Shown: piece after piece, positions 32,539-44,399 of the stretch | Layout of the letters: every line of letters starts with the position of its first letter | Position numbering within the stretch: the stretch's first letter is position 1 | Assembly: GCA_015680685.1 (NCBI GenBank) | Contig: MNCI01007580.1 | Span: 80,618-144,617, forward strand | From: Gnetum montanum | Lineage: Eukaryota > Streptophyta > Gnetopsida > Gnetales > Gnetaceae | Direction: 5' to 3' | DNA length: 64,000 nt | Notes under the pieces: generated by a model | Database searches by the model: none | Seen by the model: only the letters and a program-made list of their open reading frames with translations | What the model was told of the DNA's origin: nothing | Translations under genes and position numbers: made by a program

Positions 32539-34535
32539 TACCCCCACAACTAAATAAAAACTCGTCCTTCAATTCCTTACAAAATATTGGGAAGGTATGA
32601 GATTAATGACTAATTGACAACTGATGGTGGAATGGGATGACAGACTCAACATGCCTAGTGAACAGATCAATAAGCATATTACAACATAAGTGTTCATGAC
32701 CATTGTGGTGAACACTCCTACATAAATGACATCCAAGCCTTTATTTGGCATCTTAAAGAGAAAAAGAGAAAGAGAAAGAAGATGGAGCGTGTTGCTGCCA
32801 ATGTCGAGATTGCGCCTTTCGTTGTTTATCCATAACCATGCCACCAAACTTGCTCCTTTCGTAAATGCTCTAGTTCTAGTCCATCCTAAGTGCTTCCTCC
32901 AAGCCTAGTCCATTGTTTGTATGATTGCCATCTACACACACAACATAGTTACAAATGAGCAAGGATAGATAATCCACAATGCAGTTGATACCTTGCCTCG
33001 ATATGAAGTGGATTAGCTAAGTTGTGGTTATGGTAGAAACTGGTTCAAAGATTTATCACTAGCAATTACCCAAGGTGTAGGGGTTAGGCAATTATTAAAA
33101 TGGAAAAATTTGAAAAATTTGTGCCAAGGTCCCCATGACTAAGAGCGAACCTCCGGTAGCTATAAGATGGAAAAACATGAGGAACAAGAAAGATGAAAAA
33201 TATCAACGACAACACCAATAAAATGGATGTCATGGATGGGGATGAAATAAGAAATGATTGATTGCATGGAATGTTTAAGGAAAAGAAGTTAATAATTGCA
33301 CCAAAAAGAAATGCTAGTGGGTCCTCCCCGAAGCAAGCTCATGCCCTTTATGCCCTGACAAACCCACAAACCAAAGAGTCCATTGGCTCTAGGAACGTCA
33401 TTTGGAAGCAAGAGTTAAAAACTTACCCACAAGAATTCACCAAAGAAAAACAATGCATCAACCCAGAATGGACTAATGATAAAACTGGCAATGAGGTGAA
33501 AAATGGGAAGAAAGATAGAAAGGAGAGAATGGAATGGAATCCCAAGAACAAGGTTGTGTAAAGCCCCTTGTGTATTTCATGGTTAAGATAACTAAGTAGA
33601 ACTCATCCCAAATCCAGAATCAAACCAACCACATTCAGTGACCTCGCATCAATACACTTGGCCAATCCATCCTCTTGAGGCAACAAGGATGCTTCCACAA
33701 AGAGTGACCACCATCCTAAGGAGAGTGAGATGGAGAAGTAGGAAGCGAGAAAGGGCCTAAGTTAGAGGGAACCTTCAAGCATGGGTAACATGTCTTCCAG
33801 TGCCATAACTAGCATTTATAGCCCATATTGCTTTATTATGTTTAAGGGGTGTGCTTTGAATTCTTACCTTTTTCCCTTTTTTCTCTTTTTTTTTGATATT
33901 TATGCACGAGAACCACACCATGCAAAGACTTATTTTTATTCACTCAGCTTCCTAATATTTGAACAATGTTAGAATGGCGGAAAACCCAAGAAAAAGCATC
34001 TAAGCACCCAAGAGAATGACTAGCACCAATGCATCGAATCCCCTTGAAGTCATACCCTTTTCATCCTTTGAGTCTTTCCTTGGTTTGAAAAATATCCAGC
34101 CACCAATTCATTAAAAAGTTTACTTAGAAAAAAGGGACTGCATAGTTCCAAGCCAAAGGAAACCATAGAGTTGTATGGATGAGTGGACGGCGTGGACTTA
34201 TTGCCTGTTTTACCAAAAGAACCATATCTTAATATCAGCATCATAATTCAAAGGTAAAAACCAAACATTAGTAATCAATATGATATAATTCAATCCACCA
34301 TCATGAGCACTTATTAGATGATGAATAAAAGTAAATCAAGCAAACAAAGAAATAGTAAAAACATGAAAGATGGTGTAAAACAAAAATAAGAAAAGTTGAA
34401 AGAATGTGTAANCCCCTGCTCACTATTTCAGATCTCCTCCTTCCAACTTAGTCGTGGAGGAGATGGCCACCTATGCTAACCATTCTAGGCCCTTAGTTCT
34501 TTTTGAATTTTTGTTTTGNCAAAAGGTTTGGTTTG
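32539..34535 (-). other. 3' noncoding region, with a small inverted segment between single Ns
   Basis: About 2 kb without genes, parallel to 5627-7534. It holds the conserved block at 33317-33337. Between the single unknown bases at 34412 and 34519 lies a segment that reads in the opposite orientation to the rest of the element. Confidence 0.65.
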
Positions 34536-35602
34536 TTACACATTGATCAAAATTTTTTTATTCAGGCTCTCAGGTTTGTATATTATCATGGCCCATGAAG
34601 GAAAAGTTGCATAAATAATATAAGGTCCTTTCCATAGTATTTGAAATTTAGTACGTTGTGGCACATGTGTGGGATTCGAGTAGAGAACCTTATCTTGTGG
34701 CTGATATTTAACTTTCCTAATTCTTAGGTCATGACGTTGTTTATTGAAGGCCTTGTGCAATTCTTTAGATGACAGGGTAGCTAATCAGTTTTCATCTAGC
34801 AAGTTAAGGGTTACTAATCATTGTTTCTGTGCTAGATCAAGGTCAAGGTTGAGGTCACATGTCATGGATAGTGTACGGAGCTCAGTTTGAATGAGAAGTG
34901 TTGGTAATTTACTGTACACTAACTCATAGGGAAAGTAGCTTGTAGGGAATTTTCATGTAGACCAGTATGCCCAAAGAGCATCGTTTAGTTTAGTGCTCTA
35001 GTCTCGCCTAAACTTGCTAATGGTTCTTATTAATATCTTCGTAATCTTCCTGTTGGTGACTTCTGCTTGAACATTCACTTGGGGGTGGTATGATGTAGTC
35101 AATTTATGCTCAACCTCTAAGCGTTGCATTAATTTTCGAAAAGTTGCACCTATGAAGTGTGTACCATTGTCTAAAATAAGTGCACGTGGCACACCAAACC
35201 TATTTATGATTTATTGTTGAACAAATTGTGCAGCTGTAGGTGATGTACAATCTTTAACAACAGCTGCTTCGGCCCATTTTGTTAGGTAATCAACAACAAC
35301 AATAATATAAGCTTGTCCATTGGACATTGGTGTAATCGGTCCCATAAAATCAATTCCCCAAATGTCGAAGGGTTCTAACGGTTGAATCCATTATTGCGGA
35401 TCCTCCATTCTAGCAGTCATCCCCCCATCACATTGATAGTGCTCACAAGATTGGACGAAATGATGGGCATCCTGAAATAATGTAGGCCAATAATATCCTA
35501 CAAGTAGGATCTTGATGATTGTTTGTCTCCCAGCGTAATGACCCCCACAAGGCTCATGAGTGTCTTAGAGAACTCACAGTTGATCTATATCAGGAACACA
35601 CC
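34536..35602 (-). pseudogene. Integrase of the nested gag-pol element, interrupted by the gap
   Basis: Minus strand: WGIDFMGP and [19 protein letters not shown] (about 35260-35350), then LILDNGTHFIGATFRKL and YHPQVNVQAEVTNRKI (34998-35192) with the core acidic residues, then a C-terminal GPY/F-type region FQILWKGPYIIYATF and AMIIYKPES (34536-34760). Stops separate these blocks. The right end runs into the run of Ns, so the zinc-binding start is only partly visible. Confidence 0.85.
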
Positions 35603-35885
35603 NNNNNNNNNNNNNNNNNNNNNNNNNNNNNNNNNNNNNNNNNNNNNNNNNNNNNNNNNNNNNNNNNNNNNNNNNNNNNNNNNNNNNNNNNNNNNNNNNN
35701 NNNNNNNNNNNNNNNNNNNNNNNNNNNNNNNNNNNNNNNNNNNNNNNNNNNNNNNNNNNNNNNNNNNNNNNNNNNNNNNNNNNNNNNNNNNNNNNNNNNN
35801 NNNNNNNNNNNNNNNNNNNNNNNNNNNNNNNNNNNNNNNNNNNNNNNNNNNNNNNNNNNNNNNNNNNNNNNNNNNNNNNNNNNNN
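35603..35885. other. Assembly gap, 283 Ns
   Basis: Unknown sequence. By position it should hold the integrase N-terminus and the end of RNase H of the nested element. Confidence 0.99.
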
Positions 35886-36980
35886 TCTAAACTTTTCTAG
35901 TGCAAACACTACAACCATTAATTCTTTCTTTGTGGTAGTGTAGTTAAGTTGTGCACCAACGATACTTCTCCTTGCACAGTGGATGTAATAAGGACACTTT
36001 TGGTCATCTAACTATGTAAGTATGGCTCCTAAAGAATAGTTGGATGCGTCAGTCATGATATGGAATGATTTGGACCAGTCAAGAACTTGTAGAATGGGTG
36101 TTTCTACTAGCTTCTATTTCAAAGTTTGGAAAGCTAATTCGCATTCCCTGGTCCACTTGAAAGGTACGCCCTTTTTCGTTAATTCCACCAATGGTTTGGC
36201 AACCTTTGAAAAGTTCTCAATAAATCTCCTATAGTAGCCAGTATGTCCAAGGAATGACTGAATATCTTTGACAATTTTTGGTTGACGGGTACTTCCTTAG
36301 ATAATTTTGATTTTCTCGGGGTCTACCTCTATCCCTGTGTGTGAGATTTTGTGCCCTAGTACTACACCTTCTTGGACCATCAAATGGCTTTTTTGCCAGT
36401 TGAGCCTCAAATTGATTTCTACACATCTTTTTAACACTTGCTCTAACCAGTCCAAGGCTTGATCAAAGTTTGCTCCATAAGTGGAGAAGTCATCCATAAA
36501 GACCTTCATGCCATTCCCTATTTGCCGTTGAAATATGCTTAGAACTAGTCATTGAAATGTTGTAGGGGCATTGCACAAGCCAAATGACATCTGTTTGTAT
36601 GCAAACATTCCCTAAGGACTGGTGAATGTAGTCTTGGCTTGGTCTTCTGGGGCTATTTATATTTGGTTATATATACTATATCCATCCAGAAAACTGTAAT
36701 AGTGATGCCCTGCGATGGTGTCTAAGACTTGGTCAACAAATGGAAATGGAAAGTGATCTTTGAATGTTGCCATATTTAGTAGCCTAAAATCTATGCACAC
36801 CCTTTGTTTGCCTCCCTTTTTAGGCACAATACCTAAGGGGCTAACCCATTCACTATTAGCAACGGGGTATATGAACCCAGCCTTGAGAAGTTGTTTGATT
36901 TCTTCCTTAACTACTTGCTTCAGCTTAGGGTTCAATGGCCTCTGCAGTTGTCTTCGAGGCTTCATGGAGGGGTCAATGTA
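35886..36980 (-). pseudogene. Reverse transcriptase and RNase H of the nested gag-pol element
   Basis: Minus strand, right to left: LKAGFIYPVANSEWVSPLGI, VCIDFRLLN and YSFLDGYSIYNQI (36657-36965), the catalytic FMDDFSTYGANF and LNWQKSHLMVQEGVVLGHKI (36297-36509), SFLGHTGYYRRFIENFSK, and the RNase H start MTDASNYSLGAI ending in KELMVVVFALEKFR at the gap. Polymerase active-site residues are kept, but at least three stops lie between blocks. Confidence 0.88.
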
Positions 36981-37668
36981 AATTCTATGTTGGCATATCC
37001 TAGGATCTATTCTAGTTAATTCAAGATATGACCAAGCGAAGGCTTTTGACCATTTATTTATTACCTTCAGCAGTTCTTCTTTCTGTTAAGGAGCAAACTT
37101 AGCATTGATAATTACCAATTTTTTGTTTTTAAGGAACATGTATTCCATACTAGTGGGCAATGGTTTCAGCTCGAGGGGCTCTTGCTTAAATTTCTTAGGG
37201 ATTTCCAGCTTCCCCTAGTTGATATTTTCAAGGTTAAGACTTGGAAGTTGGTGGTGGACTTGCTCTAATGCATCTATGCTATTGATGTAAGCACAAGTCA
37301 AACCCTTAGTTGGTTCCATGCATATGAGTGAACTACTTTCTTGACCAGCTGTTAGCCACTGGATGTCTTCCTGTCGTGTGGTTGCTGCATATAGACATCT
37401 TTGTATGTTAATTACTTGTGCAAACTGATTGCATGTAGGCAATGCTAAACTTTGCACAAACCATGACCTCTGCATGCAATTACACCCTATGTCACTGTAT
37501 GTGATACACAGAACTTTCTTCTTCTCAATCTTTTTGAATGTATTTTCCTTTGATATTTTTAGGAAAATATCACGGATTCCTAGGTGTGCACCGATGGTGT
37601 TTAGCTATGCTCTTTCCATTATGATTGGAAAGTCCCCCTTACCATTGTTTACCTGAATCACTAGGAAG

Positions 37669-37964
37669 TCAGCTGGGTACGACCACCCAAAAATAGTGGT
37701 AACAATGTCTTCTACTAGCCCCAATGGGACAGTGATGGACTAGTTGGTCAACTCTACACGGATGTTGCTCTTTCTCAATGAAGACAGGTTCCAAGCCCTG
37801 TACATTTCTTGAGAAATCAAGTTGACACAGGAACCTGAATCCAAAAGAGCCTTGCACGGTGCATTTCCAGTGATTTGTAAGTATATCAGAGGATTCCCAG
37901 GATCAGAGAATTTCCTGGGAAGATGGCCAACTTTGATCCAATCGGTGACGACATGTGTTAGCAT
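37669..37964 (-). pseudogene. Aspartic protease of the nested gag-pol element
   Basis: Minus strand PLIYLQITGNAPCKALLDSGSCVNLISQEM keeps the retropepsin active site D-S-G, unlike the copy at 10746-11093. The fold continues leftwards with a frame change toward a hydrophobic SSLRKSNIRVELTN stretch. Fused in order between gag and polymerase. Confidence 0.8.
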
Positions 37965-38070
37965 GATCGTATGCGTTGAGTGCGGTGATTGGATTGAAGG
38001 GGGCTATGAAGTTTTGATTGATACTGAGGTGTCTAAGGAATTAGCTACTTGTGATTACAAGGGCTTTTCT

Positions 38071-40473
38071 TCATGTGGTTGTTAGAATCAACAGTAGGTT
38101 GAGAGTTAATGGCCCTCGTGGTGTTACGTTGCTGCGGCTGTGTAGGGATTTCATCTTGCATCGCGGGANGGCCCTCGTGGTGTTACGTTGCTGCGGCTGT
38201 GTAGGGATTTCATCTTGCATCGCGGGAGCAGGTGGTAGTGGAGCTATTGGTGGAAGAGATGCGGCCGGATGAGAAGGATGATATGCTTGTGGAATATCAC
38301 CTCTATAAGAGGGAGTCACATAATACTCGTAGGCTTGGTAGTGAGATTGAGAAGTGACGTGACCAGTAGAGTCATGTGGGGAGATTGGCTGCTGCATGTA
38401 ATATCCATACGGGTCAGGTTGCCGATAAGGATACTGTTGCCTTGGTTGTGGCATTCCTCATGATTGTGGGTGTTGCCACTATTGATATTGCTCAATTGGT
38501 TGTGGTGGAGTTCCATTGGGATAATATGTTAAGGGTTGGTGGAACTGCCTTAGGTTACCTTGAGGATAAGGTAACCTTCGGGGTGTTTGCCTTTTACTTA
38601 ATCGTGGGTTGAGTGCATACATCCCAGACTCCTGCAGATGTGAGATTATAGGGCAACATCCTTTAGGATGGTGATATTGACATATCTCACATCCACTATC
38701 ATTGTCTGTTTCTGAATCCACAACCTCTTCAATGATGGCAACTTTGCCCTTACCCTTACTACATGCATGTTTAGCCTCTTTCTTTTTTCTTTTCTCACTA
38801 CCTTGCTCCCTAGACTCCTCTACTATTCTAAGAACAATTTGAAATCTATTGTCTAGGGAATCCCACATTTTGTCTACCTTTGCCGAAACTTTTGATGTCA
38901 TCTTTTGGATTGGAAAATTTTTCCTATTCGTCATCTCTTCGAGTGGTGACTCTTCTTCATCCTCACAAAATTTTACTCCCCTATTTCAAAGGGAAGGATC
39001 TCAGTTATACTCTTCTGTAGCTCACCTTCTTCCTTAACAACTTGCTCCAATAGTCTTTGAATTTGATGGGACCTAAGCTCGGATAGTCTCCCTTGGGCAT
39101 AAGTCCCAAGGGTTCTTCTCATTTCATGCTTAAGCACATCCACAAAATGGCGCAGTTGATCCCTTTATGAATAACCATGGCCAGGACAACAATGTAATAG
39201 TACATAGTATCAGCCCATGGCAGCATCCAAGGGTTCATGTCCTCCTTATTTCTAGCCTTGGATTTGCTTTTGCAAGTTAGACACTCGGGAGTACGTTTGT
39301 TATTTATCATTAAATAGTTCTAACATAATACTCCACCTACGAATGGATTTTGGTTCTAAAGACCAGTACCAGCTTTTTGCTTCTTTAACTAATATCCATG
39401 GGAAAAACCTAAGTTTTTGCCATTTGTTCTCTATGTTCTGTAAGGCACATGCATCATGGAATACTTGTAAGTGATTCTAAGGATCAACGTTGTATCCCCC
39501 TTCAAATCGTGGGATATTGTTCATATCTAATCTTTTGATCCTACTATCTTTTTGATGCCTTGTTGGAATTCTAACAACCTTAGTTATGTCCAACATACTT
39601 CAAGTAGTGAGGAGGGGTTCATCATGATCATCTTATCCATGGCATCTATGATGCCTACGTTGTTCCCTACTCTCCCTTCTTCTATGTCGTGACTCTCTAG
39701 AGTGCCCTTGTCCCTTTTCCTGGCTATTTCGTCTATGACTTCCACTTTTCCAACCTTTATCCCCATGACCTTTTTCTTTATGACAGCGTCCAGATATTGA
39801 AGGAGAGGGTGAAGGAGATGATGAAGGTGAAGAAGAAGGAGAACCATCACCATGACGGTGTCTGCTACCTTCTCTTCTACAGTCTCGGCCCCAATCATGA
39901 TTGCGATCAGAATGTCCACCTTTATCATGAGTTCGTGTTCCTTTTTTTGATCCTTTATGCCCATGGGTATCAGAACCTGGGTTATGAATAGTGAAATGAA
40001 GGTTTTGATACACAACCCTAATGACTACTTGAGGTAGGTTCAAAAACCTCATTTTCGCTTAAGACATGTGGGGCATCCTAGGATCACTTACCCTTCAAAG
40101 ACTTATGATGTCTCTCCTATTGCAAGTTCCTTTGACGTTGTGCCTCTATGGGATGGTATTCTCTTGAGTCATGGTCTTGCACAATGTATTTTGCATGTAA
40201 GTGCGGCACGCCAATTCGTGTGAGAGCACGAAGAAGCATGCTCGGGATTCAACAATTAGGAGGTAACACTATGTTACCTTCTAATTCTCGCCAACACAAT
40301 TGCTCATTTTGATGGAGGATAAAGGTGAAGTCTGGTATATATTCATCAGGATGAATATATACCACTCAAACTTGTTGAGGGATTGGCGGATCAACGTCAT
40401 GTGTATTACGGTACTGACTATTTCCTATTTCAGACTTAGGCATTGAGGTGCTTTCATACAAAGAAGAAGACAT
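38071..40473 (-). pseudogene. Gag of the nested gag-pol element
   Basis: Minus strand starting with MSSSLYESTSMPKS at 40473. It passes through a His/Arg/Ser-rich charged region (39633-40052), a gag-like helical domain (about 39119-39610), a charged segment MWDSLDNRFQIVLRIVEES with KGKGKVAIIEEVVDSETDND (38640-38900), a Cys/His finger CEICQYHHPKGCC (about 38660-38700) and a Pro/Gln/Tyr-rich tail (38071-38640). A 58-bp exact repeat around the single N at 38169 is probably an assembly artefact. Stops break the frame. Confidence 0.8.
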
Positions 40474-40589
40474 ACTTGTCTGTTCAGTGTGCAATGTATT
40501 CTTGTTTATTATTTTCTAAACCAACCCTAAGGATTCGTTGCAACGATGTGAATGATTTCCTAAGTTCTAATTAGCACACAAACAACTAA

Positions 40590-40610
40590 GTTCCCTAGCA
40601 ACGGCACCAA
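40590..40610 (-). promoter_or_regulatory. Primer binding site of the nested element
   Basis: + strand CTAGCAACGGCACCAA directly left of the right LTR corresponds to the tRNA-Asp 3' end with a few changes, plus one extra A. Confidence 0.8.
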
Positions 40611-41701
40611 TGATGAGCGACGAGGTACCCCTATGCTCAACCATACGAATATGAGCATTTCACGCATGATCCGGTCGAATTCCAAGGACTAAGTGCTTAT
40701 GCGCCCTTGTGGAACAAGGACAGGTTGGTTGATCATTGTCTTCCCGAGCTTACTTGTATGTCATGATTGTATGGTTAAGTAAGCTTGAGACATATGATTT
40801 TTATAGCTTTTATGTTTTTATGTCCTGCGATAGTAACTAAGTGACTAATTTAACTTAACTACTCATTAACTAAGTTCTAACTAATCCTAACACCAGCATC
40901 TGTTCCCACTTGTCGTACACATCTTGAACCAGTGCAACATTACTGGGATTACCAAACGCTAATCGTTACTGGGCTACCAAGCATTACACGCATGCTTGAA
41001 GTGGTCGTGCTTGTGTAATTTAACGATTGGCCTAATTGATCAAAATGAATTACTGTGCTAATAACAGAAATGTAAAGTGCATAAAATAAAAATAAAATAG
41101 AATAAATGCATAAGAAAATAAAATAAAAGAAATGCGTAAGAAAAAAAATCTCAAGTGCTGCATGGATGAATCAAAGAGCTTGTCTTTATTGCTGTACACA
41201 AGGTGTGCTCAGGTACACAATGCTCGAATAAAGATCCATCCACACTTAGACCTCCTACTACGGGCACTTGGAAAATACTCTAACTTTCAAACAAAGTACA
41301 AGCGTTTTGCTACTTGATTGCTAAAAGACTTTCTTCCCAATTGTATGCCTTGGCACTATATTTATAGACTTGGAAGCAACTACTCTAATAATTAGAGTAA
41401 CCACTCTAATAATTAGAATAACTGCTAACGTAACTGCTAGAGTAACCACTCTGATAATTAGAATAACTGCTAGAGTAACCACTGGAGTAACCACTCTAAT
41501 AATTAGAATAACTGCTAACGTAACTGCTAGAGTAACCACTCTGATAATTAGAATAACTGCTAGAGTAACCACTGGAGTAACCACTCTAATAATTAGAGTA
41601 ACTGCTTGAGTAACCATTAGAGTAACTGCTCTAATAATTAGAATAACTACTAGAGTAACCACTAGAGTAACTGCTCTCATCAAGAGTAACCGCTCTCATC
41701 A
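40611..41701 (-). repeat. Right (5') LTR of the nested gag-pol element
   Basis: TGATGAGCGAC to CTCATCA, 1091 bp, longer than its partner by about 157 bp because the U3 array is expanded. The last 19 bases (41683-41701, AGAGTAACCGCTCTCATCA) duplicate the LTR end; the target copy AGAGG follows the second end. Confidence 0.9.
41381..41701 (-). repeat. Expanded U3 tandem array
   Basis: Repeats of AGTAACCACTCTAATAATTAG / AATAACTGCTAG words. Two exact 90-bp higher-order copies lie at 41406-41495 and 41496-41585. The array lies upstream of the TATA-like box at about 41355-41367 in the element's sense, the place of retroelement enhancers. Confidence 0.85.
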
Positions 41702-41977
41702 AGAGGTGTCTGAGTTGGATGACAAAAGTCCTTGAGTATCGTTGGGGTGTCTATGAACATATGAAACTCCTGCATAAGATTGAGTACTCCAAACTTCTTC
41801 GTTGGTTCTCCAATGAATTGCCTTGCTAGATGTTGTGTTATCGTTGTCTTGTGAGAGAGACATTGTTGTGAATTGTGTGTGACTTAATTGAATTTAATTT
41901 CTTTGTCTGAAAGATATATTGTTAATACATTGTTACAACAATCTTGTATGATATAACTAATCTAGATAACTAGCACT

Positions 41978-41997
41978 GTCCCCAGCAATGGTGCCAA
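41978..41997 (-). promoter_or_regulatory. Primer binding site of the gag-only element
   Basis: + strand CCCCAGCAATGGTGCCAA next to the LTR at 41998 matches the tRNA-Asp 3' end with about two changes. The 5' leader of the element continues left to 41707. Confidence 0.82.
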
Positions 41998-42876
41998 TGA
42001 TGAGTGGCGAGGTTCCCCTATGCTCAACCATACAAATATGAGCGTGTAAGTGCGATCCGGTCAAACTTCGCAGATGGACTAGTTGTGGCATCTAGATAGT
42101 TATACATTGATTGCAGTTTGCTATCTTCCCATTTGGACTAGTATTTTCTTTGTCATGTATGCTTTAGTCCAGAGTGAGGTGTATGATGTGGTTTCTAATA
42201 CTATGCTACTCCTAGAGACAATGAGAAATAACTTGATTAAACTAATAAGCAATAGGAAATAAAATCTAAGTTAGCCTAAGTGCGATGAGCATCCGTCCTT
42301 AATCATCCATACGTATCTTGGACTTCGTGTACTACTTCTGGGATTACCAAGCGCAAATCACTCAAAGAACTACTTGATACGCTACTAGGTTACCATGTAG
42401 TTACACTTAAATGGTCATGATTAAGACGTACTCATTTTGCATTAACAACAGGAATATTAAATGATGATAAAAGAAATATTAACTAAGAAAACAATAAATA
42501 ATAATTAACAATTAAATAATTAAAAACTAAGTGAATGTTGAAATGATGGAGTAATCTTGATCTTTATTGTCGATTGTGTGTGTGTCCAATTACGGCACAC
42601 TCGAGCAAAGGCTCCATACAATTACAAGCATCACACTGCGGGCATGCACTTGGAAAAAAACTAAAAGCTAACTAAAAACTAACAAAAAGACTTAACCTAA
42701 AGACTTACCAAAAAGAAACCCCTCCCCATGTGCCTGAGTGCTATATTTATAGGCCAACACATGAATCACGATATCATGTCTACAATATCATATCTAGGCT
42801 AAGCTATCGTGTACCTGATATCGTGTACTCGATATCACATACCTGATATCGGGGCCTAGGAAACTACAATTCATCA
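41998..42876 (-). repeat. Right (5') LTR of the gag-only element
   Basis: TGATGAGTGGC to TTCATCA, 879 bp, followed by TCGGA. GATATC-type U3 array at about 42768-42856; TATA-like TATAAATATAG (minus) near 42741-42753. Confidence 0.9.
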
Positions 42877-42881
42877 TCGGA

Positions 42882-44290
42882 TAATTGGTTTGCAACCAGC
42901 CTAGCAGTATCCCCAACATCTGAATAATTTTTCCCCCCATCATCCCTTCTGTGTTGATGAAGTGGATGGTAGACTTACCTTTATTTATCTCGAGCCCCAC
43001 TTCATGTTACATTCTGTCGGGCACCCTCATTAGTGCTGCTACCTATGGCACAATTGCTCTAGCAAACATGATTGTGTTGTTCGCATAATGTGTTGCAAGA
43101 CAATGAACCTTGGTGACATTTAGCCCCTGCATCCCTTTAGCCAGGCAATAGTTTTGAAGCAAATCCATCATCACTATAAACAATAACAGTGACAAGGGGT
43201 CTCCTTGTCCTAGCCCTCTCTCTGGCCTCTAGAACCCCTAAAGCCTCCCATCAATATCAAAGGAGTATCTGCTATCTCTTTGCATTTGGATGCACAGGTT
43301 AACAAACTTGTGATCGAAACCCTTAAACAGCATGACTTCTCTAAGCACCGTCCAACTCATTGTGTCATACGCCTTGGTGATATCCAGCTGAATGCACATT
43401 CTTGGGAATTTGGCTAACTTGAGAGAGTGCAAGACCTCCTACAATAGTAATACCTAATCTTGTAAAAAGTGGCCTTTGAAAAACCTAGCCTGATGCTCAT
43501 CCACCAGTTTTCTCATTAGTGGCATCAAACGACCAACCAAATTTTTTGAGAAAAGTCGTAGTAGAGTGTTGCATACATCAATGGGCCTGAAATGACCCAG
43601 AAGAGTCAGATGAGGCACTTTGGGCAACAACATGATCCTCAAGCAATTGATCTCTCTTCGAAACTATTGCCAGCTAAGCATGCAATTGAAAGCATATAAT
43701 AGGTTTGCTTCCATGATGTCTTCAAATGCCTAAAAGAATTCCATGGGCCACCCATCTAGCCTTGGTGCCTTGTTGGCCTGCATAGACCTCATTGCTATCA
43801 GCAACTCCACCCTTGAGAATGGTCGTAGCAGGCATTGGTTATTAGCCCTTGAGAGGACCCACAACACCAAAACTAAGATTCTCTCTAAATCTCGTTGCCA
43901 CCAGAGCTCACCCTAGAATTTGCATAACTCCTCTAGTCCTCGCAAGTCGCAATCTAATCCTTCTCCACTAGCATCCTCAAGTAAATTCTGCATCTTTATC
44001 TTGGAAGCTCACTTTGCCTTGGCTATGGCAAGGAAAAAGCATGTGTGCCTATCTCCTTCCCTCAGCTAAGACACTAGAGACCACTACCTCCAATAGCTTT
44101 TCTCCTCCCTATTGAGCTCCTGGAGCTCCCATAGCAACTCCCACTCCTCACTCTCCAAGTTTGCCCTTGTTTCCTATAGTCATTGTAATTCTCGTAGTCT
44201 CTCTTGCACCTTCTTCTTGTACCCTTTGAACCTGTATTTTTTGATTGTATCCTTGGCCTTGGTCTGTTGTCTAAGCAATCCATTTTTCAG
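42882..44290 (-). pseudogene. L1 ORF2, first half of the reverse transcriptase
   Basis: Minus strand: CIQLDITKAYDTMSW and GFDHKFVNLCIQM (43238-43432), then RGLGQGDPLSLLLFI near 43190-43215, then HYANNTIMFARA (about 43064-43093) where L1 enzymes have YADD, and LEINKGKSTIHFIN to GWLQTNYP (42885-43000). The YADD aspartates are both Asn, so the enzyme is dead. Upstream, 43454-43642 and 43860-44290 carry the fingers region and a charged linker. The frame is cut at 42882 by the gypsy insertion and resumes at 26577. Confidence 0.85.
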
Positions 44291-44399
44291 AAATTTTCTA
44301 AGTTCCTACTCCCTTGTATAGCTTTGCCAAATATTTTGCTTCAATGGCCTCAACCATGATTTGTCCAACTAGGTACGTTCGAAACGAAAGGGTCGAGGG

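Larger units (their letters stand above)
31605..41701 (-). mobile_element. Autonomous-type Ty3/gypsy element (gag-pol) nested in the gag-only element
   Basis: LTRs at 31605-32538 and 40611-41701 with perfect flanking duplication AGAGG (31600-31604 and 41702-41706). The internal region has, on the minus strand, primer site, gag, protease, polymerase with RNase H, and integrase in the usual order. Frames contain stops and there is a 283-bp assembly gap in the integrase/RNase H part, so activity cannot be judged fully, but visible stops argue it is dead. Confidence 0.92.
26583..42876 (-). mobile_element. Gag-only, non-autonomous Ty3/gypsy element inside the L1
   Basis: LTRs at 26583-27298 and 41998-42876. 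Flanks are CCAGA (26578-26582) and TCGGA (42877-42881), which differ by two transitions and fit the L1 frame exactly when one copy is removed. The internal region (27299-31604 plus 41707-41997, about 4.6 kb) has a tRNA-Asp primer site, a gag-like region and an accessory-ORF remnant, but no protease, polymerase or integrase. It is therefore non-autonomous by structure. The element at 31605-41701 is inserted in its gag region. Confidence 0.88.

Noticed and set aside
32324-32600. Open frames made of 'VTLIIRV' repeats (also 41321-41683)
   Set aside because: They are translations of the AT-rich U3 tandem arrays of LTRs on both strands, not proteins.
35519-35918. Open frames crossing 35603-35885
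   Set aside because: They run through unknown bases and have no meaning.
26580-42880. A single very large gypsy element from 26583 to 42876
   Set aside because: The exact AGAGG pair around 31605-41701 and two complete LTR pairs show that one element is nested in another.
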